Source: Clusia tigrina
Lineage: Eukaryota > Arthropoda > Insecta > Diptera > Clusiidae
Length of the DNA: 64,000 bases
Direction of reading: 5' to 3'
Assembly: GCA_920105625.2 (NCBI GenBank)
Contig: OV050030.1
Coordinates: 110,218,814-110,282,813 of the forward strand
The notes under the pieces were generated by a model, which saw only the letters and a program-made list of their open reading frames with translations, was not told where the DNA came from and did no database searches. A program made the translations under genes and the position numbers. Every line of letters begins with the position of its first letter. The first letter of the stretch is position 1. Positions 12,343 to 25,735 of this stretch are shown here, piece after piece.

Positions 12343-12395
<53 letters not shown>
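12001..12395. repeat. (TA)n - (ATATATGT)n - (TA)n compound microsatellite
   Basis: About 65 bp of TA repeats are followed by a long, essentially perfect array of an 8-bp unit (tatatgta) from about 12066 to 12350, then TA repeats again to 12395. It separates the LOA LINE from the BEL 5' LTR. ORFs rich in Tyr and Ile read from it are not genes. Confidence 0.97.
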
Positions 12396-12400
<5 letters not shown>

Positions 12401-12701
12401 TAGTATTATTAACTTTCGTTAGATTTATAGTTAAAATTCAGAGACCGGTTTTGTACAACTCTGGGTTATAAACCAATGTTGTGCATTCTTCTTTCTCTCT
12501 TTTCCTATGTTCGTCAAAGCGCTGCCTAAAATGGCCATTTGATCTTGAACATCGAAAGAGTGCAGAGAGGGTGCAAAACTGCGGTAAGTTTGTAGTATTT
12601 GATCATCAATGTACTAAATTTAATTATTTTACAGAATAAACATACGTACACCCGTAGTTGTTTTAAGCAAACCCTCTTTAGCCAAAGTCGTAGCCGCGAC
12701 A
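12396..12701 (+). repeat. BEL element 5' LTR
   Basis: It matches the 3' LTR (18244-18540) along nearly its full length and ends in the same gtagccgcgaca. The first ~9 bases (TGTTGGAAA in the 3' copy) are replaced by microsatellite sequence. It carries a ~13-bp insertion near 12459-12472 (ctctgggttataa) absent from the 3' LTR, plus a few single-base differences. Confidence 0.9.
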
Positions 12702-12758
12702 TCTTTATTCGCAGTTTTCGTTTTGTTTTAACTGCGTCGCTTCCACTGCCGTGAAGCA

Positions 12759-13913
12759 TTGACTATGGAGAATCGCCGAAGCCCTCGGCTCAACAAAGCA
12801 GAAGCGGAGATAGGTGAAGTAAAGCCCAGTTCCACCTTGTCTACCGCCTCCGAAAATACCGCTGTTGCAGCCGCAAGTACCAACGCCACCGCCAGTTCAT
12901 CAGAACTAACTTCAATGTTGGAAATGCAGAAGCAAATCGACGCGCTTCAAAGACAGATAAAAGAATTCCAGGTAAGGTTAGGTGAACAAAATCGCCATTG
13001 CCAAGGGCTGGAGACTGCATTGCGTAGCTCAGTGCATCTAGTTAATGATGCACCCATCGCCGCCGCCACAACTATAGTACCCGTCGTTGCGCAATCGTTG
13101 ACTCCAGCTGCACGTGCCCCAGTACATAACCTCCCAAATTTGTCGGCTAGCGCTACAACAGCTAACATTACGCCATCTGCCGTAAACAGTTATGCATATG
13201 ACACGACGTCGACTATCGCGAGCAGCGATGCCGTGCCGCTAGTGCCGCAAGCAACTGAGAAAAGTTACGGGTTTTCTTCGCTGCCGACGTCAACTGCGAG
13301 CGCCGTCTTTGCGCCAATATATGCAATAACGAACCAAGCGCACGCTACACCAAGTCATTCCGGCGTGTCTTATACATCGCCACTGGCCTTTAACAATTTC
13401 AACAATTTTACGCGTACGCCTATGCCAACAAATGAGTTATCATTTCTGTCAAATTCAACAACAGTGCCACGAAAATTGCAAGATTTGCCCGAGTTCAATG
13501 GGGAACCAGAAGACTGGCCTATCTTTTATACATCCTACATCCAGTCGACTTCAGCGTACAACTACACCAATCTGGAAAATAATCAGCGGTTGCAGAAAGC
13601 TGTTAAAAGGGAAGCGCGCGAGGTGATTAAATCGCTTTTAATTCACCCAGATAACGTCGGTGCCGCCATAGAACAGCTTCGCTTTCGCTACGGACGTCCC
13701 GAACAACTAATCCAGAGCCAGTTACGTCAAGCAAGGGAGTTGCCTAATATTTCGGAGAATGCATTGTCCAAGTTGGTGCCCTTTGCTACCAAGGTGAAAA
13801 ATTTATCAATATTCCTGCAATCTGTGAATGGCCAACAACACATCGCCAATCCTACGCTATTGGAGGAATTAGTGTCGAAGCTCCCAATGAGTAGAAAACT
13901 GGAGTGGGGCTAG
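12759..13913 (+). CDS. BEL gag
   Basis: A 384-codon frame starts MTMENRRSPRLNKAE, 57 bp after the 5' LTR. The N-terminal third is Ala/Thr/Ser-rich with a coiled-coil-like MLEMQKQIDALQRQIKEFQ. The BEL capsid core follows: LPEFNGEPEDWPIFYTSYI, then RLQKAVKREAREVIKSLLIHP, VGAAIEQLRFRYGRPEQLI and LEELVSKLP. In BEL elements gag and pol are one reading frame. Here the frame ends early at 13911-13913 just after a run of four G, and an adjacent frame continues with recognisable gag into 13996 onward. A one-base insertion near 13905-13909 therefore explains the stop. Gag forms the cytoplasmic virus-like particle. Confidence 0.9.
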   Translation: MTMENRRSPRLNKAEAEIGEVKPSSTLSTASENTAVAAASTNATASSSELTSMLEMQKQIDALQRQIKEFQVRLGEQNRHCQGLETALRSSVHLVNDAPIAAATTIVPVVAQSLTPAARAPVHNLPNLSASATTANITPSAVNSYAYDTTSTIASSDAVPLVPQATEKSYGFSSLPTSTASAVFAPIYAITNQAHATPSHSGVSYTSPLAFNNFNNFTRTPMPTNELSFLSNSTTVPRKLQDLPEFNGEPEDWPIFYTSYIQSTSAYNYTNLENNQRLQKAVKREAREVIKSLLIHPDNVGAAIEQLRFRYGRPEQLIQSQLRQARELPNISENALSKLVPFATKVKNLSIFLQSVNGQQHIANPTLLEELVSKLPMSRKLEWG

Positions 13914-13995
13914 AGTAGCCGCCTCCATACAGCCGTATCCGACAATTATACATTTTAGCAATTGGGTAACTGAACTTGCAAACTTAATATGTACA

Positions 13996-15819
13996 GTGCA
14001 AGATGTCGACAGTAAAGAACAAATGCGCCGTGTGGTCCTGCACACATCCGAAAAACGATGTCCAGGTGTGAGTCCCTTAAAGTGTCCCGTATGCCAGTGG
14101 GAGCATAAACTGCAGGATTGTCGCCGTTTCCTTAGTGCTACAGTGCCAGAGAGATGGGATTTTGTAAAGAGACATCGTGCTTGTTTTTCGTGCCTAAACG
14201 TGGGCCATAACACGCGTAACTGTCGCCGCAAGAAGTATTGTTCGGAAGAGGGTTGCCGACGCAGACACCACGGCCTACTGCACGAAGTCACTGCTACAGA
14301 TCCGACCTCTAGTGCCCGAATTGAACAACGAGGTGAAGTACGAGGAAGCGTGTTGAGTTGCGCGGCTGTTGGCAGCACTAAACCCAAGCTACTCTTTCGT
14401 GTGCTGCCTGTAACATTGTATGGTGAAAAGAACCGGATCAATACATACGCCTTATTGGATGAAGTTTCTTCGATTACAATGTTAGACAGCGAATTAGCCA
14501 AGCAGTTAGGAGTACGTGGCCATCAACACAGTTTAAATATACAATGGTTTGGAGGAAGGGCAGCGCAAGAGCCGTCTGAGGTTTTCAACATTGAAATCAG
14601 CGGGACAGGTAAAAAGAAGCGCCATCTGCTGCGCAATGTATATGCCGTAGCTAACCTCGATCTGCCCACGCAGAGTTTAAGTCGTGACGATCTAAAGAGT
14701 GGAGACAAATCAATTTCGTCTCTACCCTTCCAGCCGTATTCCGATACTGTACCTCAGCTTTTGATTGGAATTGATCACGCACACCTAGGCTTACCGACTG
14801 ATATAAAAAGGGTTAGCGATCAAGGCCCGTACGCTTGCAACACTGAACTGGGATGGGTAGATTTCGGACCAACTAGGCGAGCGCCGTTAGCCACCCACTC
14901 TTGCTTGTTTGTGCGCACACAAGAAGAAGAAGAAGACTTACATCAACTTGTGACCGACTATTTCAATGTTGAGGGTCTCGGTGTTAGACCTTCACCGCCT
15001 GTTGAAAGCAGCGATGACGTCAGAGCTAAGCAGTTACTTGAAGGGACAACTAAGCGAGTGGGAGGTCGTTTTGAAACGTGTCTATTATGGAAAGACGATG
15101 ACGTACGACTGCCCGATAATTATACTGCCGCTTTACACAGACTTGAAGGCATCGAGAAAAAGATGAAACGTGATGCAACGTTTGCAACAACGTACAAAGG
15201 TGTCATCGAAGGGTACTTGAGCAAAGGGTACGCTCGAAAACTTACACTTGAGGAAGCGAGTTTGACTTCACCAAGGAAGTGGTATCTACCGCACTTCGGC
15301 GTCGTCAACCCAAATAAACCGAAAAAATTGCGTTTTGTTTTTGACGCAGCCGCTCAAGTGGTATCTCTGAACTCGATGTTGTTAAAGGGGCCACAGCTCT
15401 ACATATCACTACCTTCGATTTTGTTTAATTTTAGAACACCTGCAGTTGCAGTCTGCGGAGACATCAAAGAGATGTTCCACCAGGTAGCTATACAGCCAGC
15501 TGATAGGTGCGCACAGCGTTTTCTATGGCGTGATGGCGAGAATAATAAGCCGCCTGAGGAGTATGTAATGAGGGTGATGATTTTCGGCGCCGCGTGCTCG
15601 CCCTGCTCTGCGCAATATGTCATGAGACTGAACGCCAGGGAGCACCGTGAAAGTCACCCTCGTGCGATTGAAGCTATCTTTGATCACCATTATATTGATG
15701 ATTTTGTCGACAGTTTTAGTTCGACTCAAGAGGCCATAGATATCTCAAAGCAGGTTCGCGAAATTCACAGCGAGGTGGGTTCGAATTACGCGGATTCGTA
15801 TCGAACTCAAAGGAAGTAG
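13996..15819 (+). CDS. BEL pol part 1: zinc knuckle, protease, RT
   Basis: The 607-codon frame begins inside the polyprotein; its first ATG is only an internal Met. CFSCLNVGHNTRNC is the CCHC knuckle, followed by a second Cys/His cluster. The aspartic protease region reads YALLDEVSSITMLD, where BEL family members have a D-D/S-G-S/A core, so the active site looks damaged. The RT has RFVFDAAAQ, FRTPAVAVCGDIKEMFHQV and the catalytic HHYIDDFVDSF (about 15685-15717). The frame ends at 15819 in a run that is out of register; the next frame carries on directly, so a one-base indel lies near 15770-15785. Confidence 0.9.
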   Translation: MQDVDSKEQMRRVVLHTSEKRCPGVSPLKCPVCQWEHKLQDCRRFLSATVPERWDFVKRHRACFSCLNVGHNTRNCRRKKYCSEEGCRRRHHGLLHEVTATDPTSSARIEQRGEVRGSVLSCAAVGSTKPKLLFRVLPVTLYGEKNRINTYALLDEVSSITMLDSELAKQLGVRGHQHSLNIQWFGGRAAQEPSEVFNIEISGTGKKKRHLLRNVYAVANLDLPTQSLSRDDLKSGDKSISSLPFQPYSDTVPQLLIGIDHAHLGLPTDIKRVSDQGPYACNTELGWVDFGPTRRAPLATHSCLFVRTQEEEEDLHQLVTDYFNVEGLGVRPSPPVESSDDVRAKQLLEGTTKRVGGRFETCLLWKDDDVRLPDNYTAALHRLEGIEKKMKRDATFATTYKGVIEGYLSKGYARKLTLEEASLTSPRKWYLPHFGVVNPNKPKKLRFVFDAAAQVVSLNSMLLKGPQLYISLPSILFNFRTPAVAVCGDIKEMFHQVAIQPADRCAQRFLWRDGENNKPPEEYVMRVMIFGAACSPCSAQYVMRLNAREHRESHPRAIEAIFDHHYIDDFVDSFSSTQEAIDISKQVREIHSEVGSNYADSYRTQRK

Positions 15820-18232
15820 TTAAAGAATTGGATGGCAGTACGACAACGAAACAGATCGCTGCAGGTGAGAGTACAGAGAAGGTTCTTGGGTTATATTGGG
15901 AATCGACAAGCGATAATTTTAAATTTAATCTGAAGTTCCATCGTATTGAACATACAGTAATCGCAGGCGAGAGGAGTCCTACAAAAAGAGAACTCCTTAG
16001 CATTATTATGTCAACGTTTGACCCGCTGGGGTTTTTAAGCTATTTTACAGTTGCAGCCAAATCTCTTATGCGTGAAGTTTGGCGTCGTGAAGTCCGTTGG
16101 GATGAGTCCAACCCTAACGACGTGAACGTATTATGGGAACAGTGGCGTCAACAGATGCACAAGGTAACGGAATTTCGTGTGCCGCGATTCTACTTCTCTT
16201 ATGGTGTGCCCCAAGATTTAGAGCTGCATGTGTTTGTTGACGCCAGCGAAGAGGCCTTTGCTGCAGTCGCCTACTGGAGGTCAAGAGGGCCGAATGGTGA
16301 AGTTGAAGTTACGTTAGTCTGTGCGAAAACGAAGTGCGCCCCGCTAAAGGCTGTAACCATTCCACGCCTAGAATTGCAAGCAGCTGTGCTAGGCGTACGT
16401 CTACGGAAATTGATATTGGACAATCACCAACTGCGCCCTCAACGATGCTGCTTATGGAGCGACTCTAAAACAGTTTTGAAATGGATTGGCAGCGAACATC
16501 GACGCTACAAACCGTATGTGGCGCACCGCGTTGCAGAGATTCTAAGCGGGAGTGAAGTTCGCGAATGGCGATGGGTACCAACCAAAGACAATGCAGCCGA
16601 CGATGCGACGAGAAGCAACAAAAGCGTTGATTTTTCACAAAAATCTCGCTGGCTGCAGGGACCGAATTTCTTGAGATGCGATGAGGATACGTGGCCAGAA
16701 GAAAACGATGCTAGAGTCATTGTGGAAGATGATGAAGAACTTCGCCCCAGATTTGCCAGCAACAACATTTTTATTGAATATAATCGTTTTTCAAGTTTAA
16801 TTAGGTTAAAGAGAGCAGTAGCGTGGATTCTTCGCTTCATAAATCGATGTCGTAAACGGGAGCTAGAATATCATGACTATGGGCTTACTGCAGCTGAGAT
16901 TGAAGCTGCCGAGCATCTGTTATGCCTGCGCGTTCAAACAGAATCATTCGCTTCAGAACGCAACTGTATCATAATTGGTCAAGGTATACCAAAAGCCAGT
17001 TCATTAAAACAACTTTCACCATACCTGGACAACGACGGACTACTTCGCGTGCAAGGGCGTATAGATGCAGCCAGCTTCTTGCCGTATAACGCCTTTACAC
17101 GGTTGGTCGTCCGTTATCACCATTGCCAGATGAAGCACCAGAATCACGAGGCGACTATAAGCAATATTCGTCAGAAATACTGGATTCCCAGAATAAGACA
17201 GCTGCTTCGAAGCGTAATAGCTGCATGTAAATTTTGCCATATCAGCAAGGCTGAACCGCACACGCCCATGATGGGTCCTTTACCTGAAGATCGGCTTGAG
17301 CCATACGTACGGCCCTTTACCTATACAGGACTCGACTATTTTGGGCCTATTTGCGTTACTATAGGGCGGCGTACTGAGAAGCGCTGGGTCGCGCTATTTA
17401 CGTGCCTCACAGTACGCGCAATACACTTAGAGATCGCCCACGACTTATCGACGGATTCCTGCATAATCGCCATGCGCAACTTCATGAATCGGAGAGGGGT
17501 TCCGACACGTCTACGATCCGATAATGGAAAAAACTTTATAGGAGCCAATGAAGAAGCGAAACGTTTTTCTGAAGTTTTTGATACCGAGCGTGTTCAAAAC
17601 GAATTGTCAACGAAGGGAGTTGAGTGGTTTTTCAACTGCCCTGCCAACCCATCGGAAGGAGGAGTGTGGGAAAGGATGGTGCAGTGCGTTAAAAAAGTTC
17701 TCCGACATTCATTAAAAGAAGGAGTGCCACGTGAGCATGTCCTACAGAGCTTTCTGATAGAAGCAGAGAATATAGTAAACTCACGCCCATTGACGCACCT
17801 ACCCATCTCTCCCGACGAAGAGGAACCACTAACACCGAATCACTTCCTGATTGGCGTAGGTAATGCCTCGCAAACGCCAACGGCCAATACTCCTGAAGAG
17901 AAGGCACTTGGTTTACGCAAACAGTGGCGCATTGCACGGAGCCTAAGGAACGCATTCTGGAAACGATGGGTACTGGAGTATTTGCCGACGCTAACCCGAA
18001 GAGTCAAATGGTGTCAGCGAACAGCACCTCTTACAGAGGGTGATGCAGTATTTATTTGTGATCCGAATATGCCAAGAAATCTGTGGCGACGTGGAATTGC
18101 TGAACGAGTGCACACTGGCGCGGATGGTGTAGTTCGGCGTGCGGACGTGCGTACGGTTGGCGGACTTCTGCAACGAGCGGTATCTAAACTGGCAGTCTTG
18201 GATCTGGAGAATAGTGAAGCTGATCGCTCCAC

Positions 18233-18243
18233 GGGGGTGGGGG
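18233..18243 (+). promoter_or_regulatory. BEL polypurine tract
   Basis: The G-rich run gggggtggggg sits directly before the LTR start TGTTGG, where plus-strand cDNA synthesis would be primed. Confidence 0.75.
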
Positions 18244-19285
<1,042 letters not shown>

Positions 19286-19289
<4 letters not shown>

Positions 19290-19816
19290 CTCAAGATGGG
19301 GATTCTCTGAATGACACGAACTCGATGCAAAATGTCTTCGGACATGTCATCCTTGTACTTCTCCCACAACTCACGTGTATTCGATGGAAAACATGTGGAA
19401 ATAATGATTGAAAATAATGTGCGTATCTGACTTGGAGATGCGGAAACAGTTGCTTCAGCGATTGTCGTGTCCCAATGCGTATCGTTTTCTAGCAAATTAA
19501 GCTCCTGACATACTGCACGAAATGTTGGCAACACTACACCATTGACAGTTCGAAGAGATTCAAATGATGTCGGGCCACGAACATTCACCAGCAATAGTCG
19601 CAAGTAAAAGCATTCGTCATTTTTCGGATGAACTGTATAAATACGGCCAAGAGCTTCAGTAGAACGCACATCCGGATGACCAGGAACTACATCGCCTTGC
19701 TTTCGACGTTGAAATTTCTTCGATGAAGCATTCCAAGTGTAATAACGCGGCATCTCTGAGTAAAGTAACGTACGTGCAAACGGATCACTTTGGCAAATCG
19801 AGAAGAAACTGGTCAA
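19286..19816 (-). pseudogene. Helitron Rep-helicase linker region
   Basis: A 176-codon minus-strand frame carries typical Helitron linker sequence: FARTLLYSEMPRYYTWN, KFQRRKQGDVVPGHPDV, GRIYTVHPKNDECFYLRLLL and VRGPTSFESLRTVNG. It lies downstream of the Rep part and upstream of the helicase, as in intact elements. A stretch between it and the Rep HUH motif is missing. Confidence 0.88.
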
Positions 19817-19873
19817 TGTTGTCGCTGGTGGGTTTTGAGCACGTTGAGCGGCATTTGCTGCAGTGAAATAAAC

Positions 19874-20410
19874 TCAAATGAGAATGTGCGCATGCGGGAA
19901 TCCTCTTTTTTGCCATTCAATCGAATACATCCAACATCGAGTATCCCCAAAGACACGATGCCTAACAATATAGTCCATGCGCGACCGGATTTTTTGCCTG
20001 AATACACGTGAGGTGATATCATTCCGATCACTTGATGTTTGGCCAGGAAGCAGTAGTTGAACAATTTCTATCCGTTTTTGATTGCACGCGAAGGTGATGA
20101 ACAGGTCTGGACGGCCGTAATGACGTACATATGTCATTGCATCTAGCGTATATTCATGCATATGACGTGGGCTGCCGACGAACATCGCCGGTAAAATGGT
20201 CAATTGACCAAATTCAGATGCATTTCCTTCGGTGCAAATTGCATCGCATAAATGAATGTACTCCTCCGTACGTAGTTTGGTTTGATTTAAACTGATAAAA
20301 AGGAGGCGCTCTGCTTCTATTTTGGCATATTTATCGACGCAAAATTGCTGAAACAATCGGCGAAATCGAAGCAAATAGTTGTCTAGGTATTTTATAAATC
20401 TAAAGAGCAA
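19874..20410 (-). pseudogene. Helitron Rep (HUH endonuclease) fragment
   Basis: Minus strand, 178 codons. It has the Helitron N-terminal signature (AIEAERL-like region, LRTEEYIHLCDAI), then ILPAMFVGSPRHMHEYTLDAMTYV, RPDLFITFACNQ and the two-His motif GFPHAHILI at its end. The two-Tyr catalytic motif that should follow the HUH is not present. The sequence jumps within about 60 bp to the linker region, so an internal deletion removed the nicking Tyr residues. Confidence 0.88.
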
Positions 20411-20412
20411 AA

Positions 20413-21757
<1,345 letters not shown>

Positions 21758-21759
21758 TA

Positions 21760-22800
21760 TTAATCAATCAATTGTGAAGACATATGCAATTTCTCCCATA
21801 AAATGTGGGATGACTTGCTAAGCTGCTGAACTAGAATGAATAGCAGAATTGGCTCCCATGATGAAGTGTCTAGACACAAATTCAGAAGGCATAAAATGCA
21901 GTCTCGCTTTGTATCATGCAGCAATTTGATGTTCGTAGCACTCTCAATATTTGATGTAGTTTCCGTTAATAGTCGACGTAACGCTGCGTTAACTAGATGC
22001 CTCGAGTTTTCGTACCGTTCGTTGATAACTTGCCATGCGATCACGTAGTTGTCTGCTGATGTGAGATGACGAATGAGAGCTTCTGCTTCTCCCATAAGAC
22101 TAGATTTCAGGTACCATACTTTTTGGCACTGTGGTATGGGCCATCAATTCCATGAATAAATCTCGGAATTGTCGCCACTGGAGATAATTACCGTCAAATT
22201 GTGGTAACTCCACCTTTGGCAATTGTAATTTTGGAGATGCATTTGCTGGCATGCTTCTATCCACGGCATTGCAGATGTTCGATTGTTGGCCCATGTCCAG
22301 GAGGAGGGCCAATTTGTTGTGAAACTGTTGTTCGAGTTGTAAGCAGTCTTCAATGTACGTGATGTCTCCAGTTTCACACATTAGTTTGTACAGACCTTGT
22401 ACTATCTGCCAATGTTGCTCTAGGTTGCTTGCCTGATGCATGTAGAAACTGCCTGGGTATATTGGCTGGGTGGCAGCAATTGATCAAATGAGTTAAAGAT
22501 GTTAGTAATGAGTTGCCCTTGTCGTTGAACATGCGACAAAACAGGTTGCGAACGGGACTGTTGCTGCATAGCCCCACATTCCTCCGTTAATGGTTGTAGC
22601 CGTACTTGTCCAGGTGATTGGTCTCTTGGTTCTGGTGTTGTTGCCTTCGGGAGTATCTTCGATGCCTTCAGCGTATTGATAGTGCCTTGCATTTCCTCGC
22701 GAAGCTTATAATATTTGGCACCCACCGTTGCGTGTTTGTCCTTCGTAAAGTATGGGTGAGAAATGTCATCCCCATAGCTTTTCCGGCTCACAACGTCAAA
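21760..22800 (-). pseudogene. Pao/roo-like BEL gag (3'-truncated)
   Basis: Minus-strand frames 22791-22420, 22441-22100 and 22095-21760 form a BEL/Pao gag. The middle part has LPKVELPQFDGNYLQWRQFRDLFMEL, the conserved capsid motif. It is followed by MGEAEALIRHLTSADNYVIAW and YENSRHLVNAALRRLL. The N-terminal part is Gln-rich. Frames change near 22430 and 22098, and the sequence ends within the capsid region, so zinc knuckles and pol are missing. It lies just downstream (minus strand) of a matching primer-binding site and LTR. Confidence 0.8.
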
Positions 22801-22867
22801 TTGTTTGAATTTTTGTCATTGATGATCAAGTTCTTGCAGCCTTTTATGGTATGTGCCGTGTCCTGCT

Positions 22868-22884
22868 GATCACGTCGGGTCACC
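22868..22884 (-). promoter_or_regulatory. Primer-binding site of the Pao-like element
   Basis: On the minus strand TGGTGACCCGACGTGAT begins 6 bp after the LTR end. This matches the usual BEL/Pao primer-binding sequence. Confidence 0.8.
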
Positions 22885-22889
22885 AAAAA

Positions 22890-23282
22890 TGTTTAAGGAT
22901 ATTTTTTCTTAATTGGTTGCCAGTTCGGTGCTTGTACCAAATGGCTGATGAATTGTTATATGGTGCTTTACCAGTATAACGTAGTATAGCGTAGTATAAT
23001 CATAAATTGTTAGGTTGCTATTTCGGTGCTAATAGAGCTGTTGAGATTGTTATATGGCGCATGAACCAGTATAACATGGAAAGAACACAAATACGTGTGG
23101 TTGATGGAGTCAATTATTAAAAACTGACTGGATTATTTCATAAAGGAGTGAACTTATATACTAATTGATACACATATAATTGAAATAACAATTAAGTAAT
23201 TTAACTAAGGCTTACGTACAAAATAAAATGGAAATATCATGTAACTTAAAATAAAACAAATTTTAAATAAATTTTCACACAC
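22890..23282 (-). repeat. 5' LTR of the Pao-like element
   Basis: The inner edge is fixed by the primer-binding site. The outer edge near 23282 (minus strand TGTGTGAAAATT) is a guess from the TG start and the usual size. No second LTR is present in the window. Confidence 0.5.
22915..23075. repeat. Imperfect direct repeat in the Pao-like LTR
   Basis: Units at 22915-22980 and 23013-23075 share ggttgc..ttcggtgct, ttgttatatggNgc and ccagtataac, with a period of about 98 bp. Shorter gtagtata repeats lie between them. Confidence 0.75.
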
Positions 23283-23908
23283 ATAACTTGCAAAAATGTG
23301 CATTACGTATGAGCAAATAGAACTAACTATAATTTGATGGGCATATCCGTTCGCGGAGCAATGGGATCGCTATGCTTGGCATATGCTTAAACAACAACTA
23401 TTCAAATCTTAAAAGTAATAGCAATATTAATCCGCAACCAGTGTATTGGAGTTATTAAGTAACTAAAGTAAATTATTCAAATATTTAATTATAACATTTT
23501 AAACTTGTGAGAACAATTCAATTAAACGATTTCTGTTATGCTTACATTACCGTGTGTGTATTTTAGTTTGAAGTAATTGTCTTGCCAAGTAATTGGGATG
23601 ATGTCGGAGTTTGAATTTGTATGTACACTTGATTTTTTTTAGCTCAGTTTTTTCTAGATCGCTGTGGATATTATCATTTTTAATGTACCAGGGGGACTTT
23701 ACAATAGTTCAAAGAATTTTCGATTGTGCTTACTGTATTAATGTCAATGTTAGATGAGCTGCCATTTCCCCAGAGCTGGGCTCCATTCGTCCATATTGGC
23801 TTTATGATTGCCTTATACAATAGAACATTGTCCTAATGTTTTATTTAATAACCAATTTATTCCTTGTGCTTTCATTTTCATTTGCGTACGTTTTGCTTCA
23901 TGTGCTTG

Positions 23909-24731
23909 TCAACGATCGAGATGGACCCCAAGGTAGGTTACTTCATTAGCTTGTGGAATAGATACGCCATTTAATGTAACCTTAGGGCAATTATCCTTAC
24001 GAAGAGTAAATGTGCCGTGAGAGCTTTTCTTTTCGTTTACGCGTATGCGCCAGTTATCCAGCCATGACTCAATTAGTTTTAAGTGCTCACTAAGATCTGT
24101 CGATGCAATTCTCAGACTTTTATGGCAGCTCAGAATGGCAGTATCGTCAGCAAAAGTCGACGTCATAAGGCGACTGTCTGTGGGTAAATCCGAAGTAAAT
24201 ACTAGGTATAGAATCGGCCCAAGTACACTTCCTTGTGGGACACCAGCTTTAATGTTAAAGTCAAGGGTAACAAACTCCTTAAATTTCACACTTCGCGATT
24301 ATATAAATACGATTTTAGTATCTGGTGCACGCTTGCGGCAAGATTTTTCAGATTTTGTATACGAGTATGAGACCCGCCATGCCAGACCTGATCAAACGCC
24401 TGGGCAAGGAAAATTGTCGAGCAGTACTTTTTATCCTCGAAAGCGTTTCTTATTTCGCTAGTGATGTGATTTACCTGCACATCAGCAGTCTTCAAAAAGT
24501 CGGCAGCAGACTAATGGGTCTGTATGACGCCGGTTGTATTTTATCTTTTTCGAGCTTCGGAATCATGATTATCTGTGATATATTCCAAGCTGAAGGGAAA
24601 TAGCCAATCCGAAATATAGAATTAAACAGCTGTGTTAGAGTTTTGAAAGCTATATCTGGTAACTCAGCTACCATTTTGGCAATAATTGACTCGTAGCCTG
24701 GAGATTTTTTCAAGTTGAAATGATTTGGCAC
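23909..24731 (-). pseudogene. Jockey-B reverse transcriptase
   Basis: Minus-strand pieces: LKKSPGYESIIAKMVAELPD and ASYRPISLLPTF (24731-24492), VNHITSEIRNAFEDKKYCSTIFLAQAFDQVWH (24495-24286), then AGVPQGSVLGPILY, the catalytic TFADDTAIL (about 24135-24160) and VTYLGVHLDR (24289-23909). The catalytic Asp pair is present, but three frames are needed to read the domain. Confidence 0.85.
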
Positions 24732-25133
24732 AGTGTACTTTACTTTATTTGCCTTAACTTTAATTAGTTCAACGTTTTTTGGGTGACCAGAGGTGGAATT
24801 ACAAAATCATTGGTCCCAGGATTAGGTTGAAACACTTTTTCCAGATGATGAGCAAACGCTACGTCTTTATCTTGGTCGCTACTCACCTAGCTCCCACTTC
24901 TCAATCTAAGTGGTGGCTCTGACTCCTTTCGAATTTTTATGTTTAAGAACGGAATTTATATTTTGAAGGGCTGCTTCGATTTCGTCCTCGCATTTTAGAC
25001 GTGGTGAAATATTTATATGACTGCTTACATATTTTTAATATTTGAGCCAGTTTGTTAAGTAATTCGATTTGTAAACTATACCTTTTTTAAATAGTTTAAT
25101 TACCATATTACCGGTGAATGATCAGAATATAAG

Positions 25134-25702
25134 TCAAAACATGGCTCCGCTGAAAACAATTCTTTTTTTAATACCTTTTATTATCACAAAATCAATAGGA
25201 TTTGGTATTTTTCGAGGATTTTTAGGCCAATATGTTGGATGGCCAGAGGACACGAAATCAAGTTTGCTCCGACGATTCATTAGAGTAGAGAAAAATTGCT
25301 TACCTTTGGGATTAATCAGCCTGGAGCCCCAGAAAGTGTGCTCCGCATTAAAATCTTCAGCTGCTACGAATTTTTTCCCAAGCTTTTTAAAAAATTCATT
25401 AAACTGCAGGTCGGTGATTGGAAAAATAGGAGGACAGTAAACTGCACTTACAATCATATTTTCCTCAAGAAATTGAATTCCTATATTAGTTGTAGGTAGC
25501 CTTTTTCGTAACCATGAATAGCATAGTGTTTTATTATATTTCTTATTAATATACCAGTTCCACCATGGGCCTTCCCATCAGGATGATTCGTCATATTCAG
25601 CTTATAACCGGGGATGGAGAAGTTAAATTTATGTGTAAGACGATTTTCCGAGACCCGCCTTACATAAATTTTATTGGAAGACAAAAAGTTGTCTAATTCC
25701 AA
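25134..25702 (-). pseudogene. Jockey-B endonuclease (EEP)
   Basis: Two minus-strand frames carry ETRLTHKFNF-like and HGGTGILIRN motifs (25702-25481), then IVSAVYCPP, VAAEDFNAEHTFWGS and LDFVSSGHPTYWPKNPRKIPNPIDFVI (25457-25134). AAEDFNAEH stands where the family has GGDFNAKH, so metal binding may be altered. Confidence 0.8.
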
Positions 25703-25735
25703 TTTATGCTGGCGGATACCATAGGTATTCCAGTG

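Noticed and set aside
12066..12350. CRISPR-like array
   Set aside because: Regular units but only 8 bp with no spacers, in a eukaryotic window. It is a microsatellite.
9631..12471. A single 946-codon protein
   Set aside because: The last ~155 codons read through a microsatellite and part of the BEL LTR. The true LINE product is cut at about 12000, and its real start lies upstream in the lost endonuclease.
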